A stretch of DNA of 64,000 nt, taken from Betaproteobacteria bacterium (lineage in GTDB: Bacteria > Pseudomonadota > Gammaproteobacteria > Burkholderiales > Burkholderiaceae). This document shows positions 24,751 to 33,900 of the stretch, piece after piece. The stretch is from NCBI GenBank assembly GCA_009927445.1, contig RFMZ01000212.1, positions 1 through 64,000 on the forward strand, read 5' to 3'. The translations under genes and the position numbers were made by a program. Positions within the stretch are counted from its first letter, which is position 1; each line of letters opens with the position of its first letter. The notes under the pieces are model-generated. The model was not told where the DNA came from and did no database searches. It saw nothing but the letters and a program-made list of their open reading frames with translations.

Positions 24751-26237
24751 TAAAAACGCTCTAGCTCTGGATGAGGTAGGATGCCCCGACTGATGCGCAT
24801 TCTGCCATATTCAGCGCAGCGGTTGAGTGTCGGGATTAACTTATTAGGATTTAGTAATTTCGGTGGATCGAATGATTCTTTAACGCCGAAAAAAATAGCC
24901 CGCTCCAGATCGGTAAATTGTACGCACATAGAATTAATTTTTTCCATACCCACACCATGTTCACCAGTGATTGTTCCACCGAGTTCAACACAAGTTTCAA
25001 GGATATCTGAGCCGAACTCTTCGGCCCTTAGCCATTCGGCATGATTGGCCCCATTAAATAAAATAAGGGGATGCATATTACCATCACCAGCATGAAAAAC
25101 ATTCATACAGCCGAGTTGATATTTTATTTCCATCGCTTTAATACGTTTGAGGAGTTCGGCAATTTGTCGCCGGGGTATGGTGCCGTCCATACAATAATAG
25201 TCGGCAGACAACCTACCAGCAGCCGGAAAGGCATTTTTACGACCACTCCAAAAGCGCAGACGCTCGGCTTCATTGGAAGAGATTTGCAGTCGGGTTGCGC
25301 CACTAGCTGTTAATACCCGGCTCATTTTTTCAATTTCTTCATCCACTTCTTCAATGGTTCCGTCGGACTCGCACAATAAGATCGTTACTGCATCCAGGTC
25401 GTATCCAGCATGCACAAATTCTTCGACAGCCTTTGTCGCTGGTTGATCCATCATTTCAAGGCCTGCTGGAATAATGCCAGCAGCGATCACAGCCGCGACT
25501 GCATTACCGCCTTTCTCTATATCATCAAAACTAGCCATAATGACTTTGGCGATTTGTGGTTTTGGAATCAGCCGCACGGTCACTTCTGTAATCAGGGCGA
25601 GCATGCCCTCGCTCCCAATAAAGACAGATAACAGATCTAGGCTAGGACAGTCAGGGGCAAGGCTACCAAATTCAACCACCTCTCCAGTAATCAGAACCGC
25701 CCGAACACGCAAAACATTATGTAGAGTAAGACCATATTTTAAGCAATGAACACCACCCGAGTTTTCGCTAACATTGCCGCCAATAGAGCAGGCAATTTGG
25801 GATGAAGGGTCTGGTGCATAGTAAAGGCCAAGGTGCGCCACCGCTTCAGAAATAGCCAAATTACGAACTCCTGGTTGCACGGTTGCAATCCGTGCTGTGG
25901 GATCAATATGAACAATCTTTTTTAGTTTTGCCAAGGAAAGAACTAGGCTATTTTCTAGTGGCATTGCACCACCTGACAGTCCAGTACCAGCCCCCCGAGG
26001 CACTACAGGTATTTGAAGTTCGTAGCAGACTTTGAGAATACCCACCACCTGGTCTTCGTTTTGGGGCAGAGCAACAGCTAGGGGCATTTGTTTAAATGCG
26101 GCTAAACCATCACACTCATAAGGAATCGTATCTTCCGGATCCCACAGAAGTGCCTCTTCTGGTAAGACGGCTAAAAGACGGTCGACAAGTCGCTGTTGCA
26201 GCGCGAGTAGGGGGGGTGGAGTAATCATGTTCATCAT
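24750..26237 (-). CDS. glcD: Glycolate oxidase subunit GlcD, FAD-linked oxidase
   Basis: 495 aa; VPRGAGTGLSGGAMPLENSLVLSL; SIGGNVSENSGGVHCLKYG; HAGDGNMHPLI; GGTITGEHGVGMEK. Confidence 0.97.
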   Translation of the reverse strand: MMNMITPPPLLALQQRLVDRLLAVLPEEALLWDPEDTIPYECDGLAAFKQMPLAVALPQNEDQVVGILKVCYELQIPVVPRGAGTGLSGGAMPLENSLVLSLAKLKKIVHIDPTARIATVQPGVRNLAISEAVAHLGLYYAPDPSSQIACSIGGNVSENSGGVHCLKYGLTLHNVLRVRAVLITGEVVEFGSLAPDCPSLDLLSVFIGSEGMLALITEVTVRLIPKPQIAKVIMASFDDIEKGGNAVAAVIAAGIIPAGLEMMDQPATKAVEEFVHAGYDLDAVTILLCESDGTIEEVDEEIEKMSRVLTASGATRLQISSNEAERLRFWSGRKNAFPAAGRLSADYYCMDGTIPRRQIAELLKRIKAMEIKYQLGCMNVFHAGDGNMHPLILFNGANHAEWLRAEEFGSDILETCVELGGTITGEHGVGMEKINSMCVQFTDLERAIFFGVKESFDPPKLLNPNKLIPTLNRCAEYGRMRISRGILPHPELERF

Positions 26238-26262
26238 TTATTATCCCTTTATAATACATTTT

Positions 26263-26832
26263 ATGGGAAATCGTTTAACACAAATTGCTACTCGAACTGG
26301 AGATGCCGGAACAACTGGTCTAGGGGATGGTTCACGGGTCATTAAGGATCATGCCAGAATCTCTGCCATGGGAGACGTTGATGAGCTGAATTCGCAGATT
26401 GGAGTCTTGTTGACTGAGGAGTTTCCAGCCCACATTGCCCATGAATTAAGACAATTATTAAGCCAAATACAACATGATTTGTTTGATTTGGGAGGGGAAT
26501 TATGTATTCCCAATTACACCCTTTTAAAAGAAGAGCAAGTTCTTCGATTAGACGAAATGTTACAAAAGTATAACGAGCAACTGCCTAAACTTGCAGAATT
26601 TATTCTTCCGGGTGGGACTCGCGCTGCTGCTCAGATGCATATTTGTCGGACTATTTGTCGAAGAGCCGAGCGATCAATCGTGAGTTTAGGTATTTTAGAG
26701 GCAATCAATGATGCGCCTAGGCAATATGTTAATCGACTATCGGATTTGTTTTTTGTTTTAGCAAGGTATTTAAATTTACAGGCTGGCGGAAGTGACATAC
26801 TGTGGAATCATATTAAATCACCAGCCAAATAA
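26263..26832 (+). CDS. PduO-type cob(I)alamin adenosyltransferase (ORF opens at 26227)
   Basis: ATRTGDAGTTGLGDGSRVIKDHARISAMGDVDELNSQIGVLL; FILPGGTRAAAQMHICRTICRRAER. Confidence 0.93.
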   Translation: MGNRLTQIATRTGDAGTTGLGDGSRVIKDHARISAMGDVDELNSQIGVLLTEEFPAHIAHELRQLLSQIQHDLFDLGGELCIPNYTLLKEEQVLRLDEMLQKYNEQLPKLAEFILPGGTRAAAQMHICRTICRRAERSIVSLGILEAINDAPRQYVNRLSDLFFVLARYLNLQAGGSDILWNHIKSPAK

Positions 26833-26847
26833 ACACGAATTCAATTT

Positions 26848-26920
26848 GAACTAAACAAGAACTGAACAAGAGCTTAACAGAACTTAACGAGAACTTAACG
26901 AGAACTTAGCGAGAACTTCG
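26848..26920. repeat. Degenerate about 11-bp tandem repeat (GAACTTAACGA-like), about 6.5 copies
   Basis: GAACTAAACAA GAACTGAACAA GAGCTTAACA GAACTTAACGA GAACTTAACGA GAACTTAGCGA GAACTTCG. Confidence 0.9.
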
Positions 26921-26932
26921 TTTGGCTATTGC

Positions 26933-26966
26933 CATTGATTCATCCCGCTCATAAGATGAATCAATG
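26933..26966. repeat. Perfect 12-bp inverted repeat with 10-nt spacer
   Basis: CATTGATTCATC-CCGCTCATAA-GATGAATCAATG between convergent adenosyltransferase and aroG. Confidence 0.9.
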
Positions 26967-26999
26967 AATCGCAATTTGTTTAGCTCTCATGACGCAGTT

Positions 27000-28118
27000 C
27001 TAGGATCGTCGTTTTCTCACGCCAGTTGCCAGAATGTCTAGAGTCTTTAACGAGTCAGACCAACCAAGACATGCATCCGTAATACTCTGACCAAAGAGTA
27101 ATTTCTTCGGATCATCTTTACCTGGTGTAAATTTCTGAGCCCCACCTTCTAGGTGACTTTCGATCATGACACCAAAGATAGATTGGGAGTGATTTGCCAG
27201 CTGGGCTGCCACATCTTTGGCTACTTCGATTTGAAGTTCATGTTGCTTACTTGAATTTGCATGTGAAAAGTCTATCATAATAGACGGATGTAGCTTGGAG
27301 GCTTGTAGAGCATGACAGGCCTGAGCAACACTTTTTGCATCATAGTTTGGTGTTTTACCACCGCGCAAAATGACATGGCAATCTTTATTACCGCTTGTTT
27401 CTACAATGGCAACTTGACCATTTTTGTGGACTGACAAAAAATGGTGCCCACGCGCTGCCGCTTGAATTGCATCTGTAGCAATTTTGATATTGCCATCGGT
27501 TCCATTTTTAAAACCAATCGGTGCGGATAATCCTGAGGCCAATTCGCGATGAATTTGACTTTCTGTCGTTCTTGCACCAATGGCCCCCCAAGATATTAAA
27601 TCCCCAATATATTGTGGGGAGATTACATCGAGAAATTCACTGCCAGCAGGCATTCCTAAGCGGTTAATTTCCATCAGGAGTTGCCGAGCAATGCGAAGAC
27701 CTTCATCAATCTTGCAACTCTCATCTAAGTAGGGATCGTTGATTAATCCTTTCCAGCCAACAGTAGTCCTAGGTTTTTCAAAATAAACACGCATGACGAT
27801 CTCAAGATCTTTTTTATGATGCTCACGCTGCTCTAAAAGTAACTTCGCATATTCGATTGCCGCACTCGGATCATGAATTGAGCAGGGTCCCATAATTACG
27901 AGGAGTCGATCATCACCACCTTGAAGGATGGCGCAAATTCTTTTACGAGTCTGGCTGATGAGTTTTTCCATTGGCGTGTTTGCAATTGGAAAAAACCGAA
28001 TGAGATGTTCAGGAGGTGGGAGTATGTTGATACTTTGAATCCGCCTATCATCTGTGGCAGACGTTTTATCAATACTTGCATACCAATTTTCTTGGTTATT
28101 GGGGGTTTTATCGTTCAT
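27000..28118 (-). CDS. aroG: 3-deoxy-7-phosphoheptulonate synthase, class I
   Basis: LLVIMGPCSIHDPSAAIEYAKLL; VMRVYFEKPRTTVGWKGLINDP; GARTTESQIHRELASGLSAPIGFKNGTDG. Confidence 0.97.
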   Translation of the reverse strand: MNDKTPNNQENWYASIDKTSATDDRRIQSINILPPPEHLIRFFPIANTPMEKLISQTRKRICAILQGGDDRLLVIMGPCSIHDPSAAIEYAKLLLEQREHHKKDLEIVMRVYFEKPRTTVGWKGLINDPYLDESCKIDEGLRIARQLLMEINRLGMPAGSEFLDVISPQYIGDLISWGAIGARTTESQIHRELASGLSAPIGFKNGTDGNIKIATDAIQAAARGHHFLSVHKNGQVAIVETSGNKDCHVILRGGKTPNYDAKSVAQACHALQASKLHPSIMIDFSHANSSKQHELQIEVAKDVAAQLANHSQSIFGVMIESHLEGGAQKFTPGKDDPKKLLFGQSITDACLGWSDSLKTLDILATGVRKRRS

Positions 28119-28149
28119 CTTTGTCCTTGATAGATGATAAAAATTGCAT

Positions 28150-28178
28150 AAAAAAAACCGCCATCTATTTTGGCGGTT
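28150..28178 (-). terminator. Rho-independent (attenuator) terminator in the aroG leader
   Basis: Minus strand AACCGCCA-AAATAGA-TGGCGGTT followed by a T-run, 30-60 nt upstream of the aroG ATG. Confidence 0.9.
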
Positions 28179-28201
28179 ATTGCGAGGAAATAGTTAGAAC
28201 C

Positions 28202-28261
28202 TTACCCCTTAACCACCAAGTGGGGGATCGAAAAGTAAAAGTGAATAAATTTCCAGTTCAT
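28202..28261 (-). promoter_or_regulatory. Candidate aromatic-amino-acid leader peptide of the aroG attenuator (MNWKFIHFYFSIPHLVVKG)
   Basis: Short ORF ATG AAC TGG AAA TTT ATT CAC TTT TAC TTT TCG ATC CCC CAC TTG GTG GTT AAG GGG TAA; 5 of the first 10 residues aromatic; followed by an antiterminator/terminator arrangement. Confidence 0.8.
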
Positions 28262-28305
28262 ATTCAATAATTTAACACAAGTTATCACGACAACGCTGTT
28301 AATCG

Positions 28306-29760
28306 TTAAACGCTACCTCCGACCACCATACTGTCCAGGCGAAGCGTCGGTTGGCCAACGCCAACAGGAACACTTTGGCCTTCTTTACCACAGACACCAA
28401 CGCCCTCGTCGAGCATGAGATCGTTGCCAATCATGCTGATTTGCTTGAGAGACTCAGGACCGTTACCGATGATCGTAGCACCTTTAACAGGATATTGAAT
28501 TTTGCCATTCTCAACCCAATAGGCTTCTGTAGCGGCAAAAACAAACTTTCCACTGGTAATATCGACTTGCCCTCCACCAAAATTAAGAGCATAAAGACCT
28601 TTTTTTAAGCTGGCTAAGATTTCAGATGGGTCGCAATGGCCACCTAACATATATGTGTTAGTCATTCTTGGTAAGGGTAAGGACGCATAACTTTCTCTTC
28701 GACCGTTTCCAGTTAGGGGCATTTTCATGAGACGTGCATTGAGTGAATCTTGCATAAATCCCGTCAGAATTCCGTCTTCTATTAAGGTGTTGCACTGTGT
28801 TGGGTTGCCTTCATCATCCATATTGAGAGAGCCTCTGCGACCGTTTAAAGTGCCATCATCTACTATAGTGACTCCCTTCGAAGCTACTTTTTGTCCGAGC
28901 TTACCTGCAAATGCTGAGGACCCTTTACGATTAAAGTCTCCTTCGAGGCCATGTCCAATTGCTTCATGCAGCAGGACGCCAGGCCATCCAGGCCCCATTA
29001 CGACTGTCATTGGGCCGGCTGGGGCAGGTTTAGATTCTAAATTAATTAATGCTGAATGAACGGCTTTATCAACCCAACTTTGTAGCAGATGACTAGTAAA
29101 AAGGCTATAGTCTGTTCTACCACCACCACCTGCGCTGCCCATTTCCCGGCGACCAGCTTGCTCCGCGATGACTGTAATGGAAACGCGTACTAATGGTCGG
29201 ATGTCTGCAGCAATATGACCATTTGCTTTGGCAATATAGACGACATCAAATTCACCGGTAAGACTTGCCATGACTTGAACAACCCGAGGATCTTTGGCAC
29301 GAGCTAATTGCTCAATTTTCTCCAATAAGGCTATTTTCTGCTCAGTTGGAAGACTATGAATCGGATCTTTAGCATGGTAGAGGATTGGTCTTGGATTTTG
29401 GGGGCCAGGATTTAAAGTAATCTTTTTTTTCCCACCTTGCAGACCAATTACTCGGGTTGATTTAGCAGCCTCCATGAGCGTATCGACATTGATTTCATCG
29501 GCATATGCAAAGGCAGTTTTTTCACCAGAAATCGCCCGTACACCAACGCCTTGATCAATACTAAAGTTACCAGATTTAACAATGCCTTCTTCCAAACTCC
29601 ATGACTCATGTCGCGTATGTTGGAAATATAAATCAGCATCATCTAAACGATACTGATACATCGTATTGAGCGCTCGTTGTAAGTCTGTTGTGTCTATACC
29701 CCCAGGCTCTAATAATAAATTTTGGGCGGTAAGAATAGCTTCAGACTGGGTATTAGACAT
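28306..29760 (-). CDS. tldD: Metalloprotease TldD
   Basis: 484 aa; [57 protein letters not shown]. Confidence 0.97.
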   Translation of the reverse strand: [484 protein letters not shown]

Positions 29761-29780
29761 AGATTACTTAAATAAGAAAC

Positions 29781-30581
29781 TTAACGATGAAGAAGAGCAG
29801 GTAGTTTAGTACGGATATCAATAATTTGTTTTTTCTGCAGCTCACTATAGATCACACCCTCGCCCTGAGCTAATTCGCTGATGATTTTTCCCCAGGGATC
29901 GATGACCATCGAATGTCCCCAAGTTTTTCGACCATTTTCATGCGTGCCTCCTTGTGCCGAGGCTACAACATAGGATTGGTTTTCAATTGCCCGAGCTCTG
30001 AGTAATATCTCCCAATGATCCTGACCCGTAGTGTATGTAAAAGCGGCTGGTATGATGTGACAATCGATTGTGCCCATGGATCGATATTGCTCCGGAAAGC
30101 GAATGTCATAGCAAATACTTAAGCCAAACTTCCAAGAGTCATTCCCATGTTGTATATCCCAAGTTGTACAAGTGCTTCCCTTTTGCAGAGTGATCGATTC
30201 ATCATAACTCTCAGCCCCCGCAGAAAATGAGAAGAGATGAATCTTATCGTAGCGAGCAATGACTTGACCTTGCGGGGAAAAAACCAAAGTTGCATTCCAA
30301 ACCCGATTCGGGTTATCTGAGGCTAGTGGGACCGTCCCGGCTACGAGAAATACGTGATTTTGGAGAGCTAGCTTAGACAAATGATCTTGAATAGGCCCAG
30401 AACCAAAACTTTCTTGGATCTTTAGTTTATCTTCATCGGCTTTACCCAAAAGACAGAAGTATTCAGGCAATACGACTAAGACGCTTCCAGCTTGAGCTGC
30501 TTCTTGGACAAATTTGGTAGCTACTGCCAAATTTTGCTCCAAAGAGCAACTAGATACCATTTGAATACTAGCAATTTTCAT
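29781..30581 (-). CDS. Carbon-nitrogen hydrolase (nitrilase/omega-amidase superfamily)
   Basis: MKIASIQMVS; VVLPEYFCLLG; YDKIHLF; LSICYDIRFPEQYR nitrilase Glu-Lys-Cys triad. Confidence 0.95.
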   Translation of the reverse strand: MKIASIQMVSSCSLEQNLAVATKFVQEAAQAGSVLVVLPEYFCLLGKADEDKLKIQESFGSGPIQDHLSKLALQNHVFLVAGTVPLASDNPNRVWNATLVFSPQGQVIARYDKIHLFSFSAGAESYDESITLQKGSTCTTWDIQHGNDSWKFGLSICYDIRFPEQYRSMGTIDCHIIPAAFTYTTGQDHWEILLRARAIENQSYVVASAQGGTHENGRKTWGHSMVIDPWGKIISELAQGEGVIYSELQKKQIIDIRTKLPALLHR

Positions 30582-30648
30582 AGTGATAAGCTTAGCATCT
30601 TTTTTGTTGCTGCGACAATTAGTTAGGCGAAGGGCTTGCTTTGGGAGG

Positions 30649-30891
30649 CTACTTTTTTTCTGGCGAATTGATTAACGCCTTAGAACGAATCGTTTTAATA
30701 ATTTCCGGATCAATTGGCTGACCTTTTTGATCAAGAGGGATTACTTCTGGATCAGTCCAATTACCTTGGATTAAATAATCTGCTTCCAGAGCTCGGTTCA
30801 GACCACTGGTAAAAAGATATTGACCGACTAACACGCTAAAGCCAATGACTGGTGTCATCAAAAAATAGGCTGCAACTGATGTAGATGCCAT
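30649..30891 (-). CDS. Small putative membrane protein of unknown function
   Basis: 80 aa with an N-terminal hydrophobic segment; lies between yhdP-like and nitrilase genes on the same strand. Confidence 0.6.
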   Translation of the reverse strand: MASTSVAAYFLMTPVIGFSVLVGQYLFTSGLNRALEADYLIQGNWTDPEVIPLDQKGQPIDPEIIKTIRSKALINSPEKK

Positions 30892-30917
30892 ATTCAGTCT
30901 GGGGTAGAGGGTTACTC

Positions 30918-33900
30918 TTAAATCCTGAGTTCCTCAAGCAGGTTGATTTGACCTCGCATAGCGATGCGGGCGAGAGTACTTAATAATTCAAAATCATCTG
31001 TTAAGAGTAGGCCATTCTTAAGTTGTCCTTTGGCAGAGATCAGGTCAAAGGGAGTACCTGGTGTGACTAACTCACCGATGCTGCCTTTGAGATTAAGGGT
31101 GGCAAATTTAAATAAGCTTTGAAAACTCAGAATGCCTAATAATTTTGCTACTCCGGGATCAACTTGTAAGATTTCCCCTTTTTTCATTTCAAAATTGAGG
31201 TTACCGCTCAGAGTTTTTTTATTAAAGTCCTGGGGTGGCCCTTGCCACAGGAGATTTCCTTTGAGGGAGCCCTCCCCATTTGACATGACCTTAGCATAGC
31301 CAAGTTCTTTGAGTAAAGCACCCCCATCTGGGGTGGTTATTTCAACTTGTAAGCTGGTTTGACCACTACCAATGGAAGTTTTCTGCCATTGTCCGGAGCC
31401 ATTTAAGTTCGCAAAACGGTTTTTAATCGTAAACGATTCGATATTCCAATTTTGGGGTTTGCCAAGGGCTTTTAACTTCAACTCACCGAGTTTTGTATTA
31501 CCGATAATGAGTTGATCAATTTTTAGATCTAGACTTGGCAGGGGGGATGCGGTGGAATTATTACCAATTGCAGTCACTTGAGCGCCCGATTTTACGACAG
31601 GCATTTCTGGATTAGGTATTTGTAATTTGATGAAGTTTGCTTCTATGGCACCTGTGGGCGCATCCGCGTTTTTGTCTTGAAAACGAACAGTACCCTCCAC
31701 AGATGGGGATATAAGATTCGCAAGCCATTGTCCATTAATCCGCTCGGCTTTTAGGCCAATATTTTCAAATTTATGGTTAGCAAGTAATAATGTTTTGACT
31801 TGGCCTTCAATTTTTCCTGTTGCCTCATCTGTTGCAACTGCGGTGATTTCGGAAGATTTTTGAGTGGTTTTTATTAACTCTGACCAAGCATCTAAATTAA
31901 TACTTGGCGTATCAAATTGAATCGAAAGCCCCTTGCTAGGTAAAACAGGAGTCAGATTGCCAATAGTTAAGCCATGTTTTTCAACTCGACGATCTTTATA
32001 AGTGCCAATTGAGTGGATTAAATCGCCGAGTTTAATTTGCCAATCGATACCTGTTGAAGTGGTAGTTAGATTGGGGGAGCTTGACGAGCTTGGAATATTT
32101 ACTTGGATAAAACCAAGACTTAAATTACCACTTTTTTTATAAATTGGATCTGGTAGATCCACGCTTAGTTGTTTAAGATCCACATTAAAATTAACCAAGG
32201 TTCGGTTCACATTTTTATTAATACTACCCTGATAATTAACCGGCCCTTGCCACTTCTTCCGGAGGGAATCTGGGGTTAAGAGGCCATCCTTGGGGAGCAG
32301 TTCTATGAGCCGACTTGATTCGATCTCACCAAAAATATCTAGGACTCCTTTGGTGGAGAGGTTATTTTTAATATTGATAGGACCGCCCAGCCAATTCCCC
32401 TGCAAGTCAATTGTTCTATAACTCGTCTCATCAATGATTAGTCGACCTTTGTTGACTAATCCAGAAGGAATTTCTTTCCATGTAATTAAATTATTTGTGA
32501 GGTTGAGATCAGCAACAACTTTCGTAGGGGTTTTAGAAGCAAAAGATTCAGTGATATCAACTTGTAAGCTCGCATCCCCACCAAAAGTAAAAGTTTGGAG
32601 TTCGTCTTTAAAGCCAGTGGCGACAGGCGATATTGCAAGATAGTTAGCCATATCATTAAGTTTGCCTTGCGCGATGCCAGAAACGTTTAAAACCGATGGA
32701 GATTGAGATAAATTCATGGTGGCTATAAAGTCCTTAGCAAGAATACTTTTGAATAAGCCGTTTGGGACTGTGACTTTGAGTGCGTCGTTACGAATCGAGA
32801 CAAGAGCATTTACTTGCGTAAAGGGCAACCACTCACCGTTGACTTTATTGCTTAGTGGTACTGGCGTAAAGGTAATATTTGAAAGATTAGCATCTAGCTC
32901 AAAAGTGCCAGGATGCTTTTTTGAAAATGGCAAATAATTTGGATCGCCTTGGATAGTGAGTTTGCCATTTTTGAGGGTTCCGGAGTTGATACTTTTGCTC
33001 AGATAGTCAAGCGTATTTGCTGGAATAACTTTTGGTAAATAGGACACAAAACTAATTGCATCCGCTTCTTTAATTTGCAAGTCTAAATTTAATTTGGGAG
33101 GAATTGATTTGGTCGCAGTGGTTAGCTGAAAGTTGGTCTGTAAATCGATATTTGCATTATTTGCAGTTAATTTTTCACTCTGAATTTCCCAAACATCATT
33201 TTTCTTAAGCCAAGATATTTTTCCTAGAATGCTATTGAGGGTAAGATTTTTTTCAGAAATAAACTGGCCAGCTTGTAGTTTGACATTCGAACTATTCAAA
33301 TCCAAAGAGCCTGTTGTGTCATTAGCCAGAAGATCTCCCGAAATTCCCTGAACTCCCGGAAAACTTTTAGAGGCTTCTTGCCAACCGATATTCGACACTT
33401 TGGCGCTAACTTCATAATGCGCTTGTGGCTTACTAATTGGATTAAATTGGGAAAATTGTGTTTTTTGTTTTTCCCACCGAACTTGAAGGTTATCAATTGC
33501 GCCACTAGGCTCAAATTTTTGAAATGTTTTTAGCCAGGCAAAGTTTAATGGCAAGCTTTGGGCAATTCTAGAAATTTGGCTTAAGGGGATATGCGGCGCA
33601 CTAGCAATAATCTGCTCTATTTCGTGAGTATCTTTTTGAAGTCCTAAGGTCACTTGTAGATCTTTTAATGAGTTTGGCGGCAGATTTGCCTGGCCAAAAA
33701 ATTGCCAGTCAAATTGTTTGGCGGTGATTGTTTCTTGTTTTCCTTGGGATTGGATAAGTAATTCAGTATTGAGTAGGCTGAGTTCAAGGGGGTTACTTTT
33801 TTTATCCCAATCGATTTGCAGATTCTTAGCATGAAGCGTTGCTTGGCCGTTAATTAAGCCACCTTCACCGATATCGATCGAACCAAAGCCGTTGATAAAA

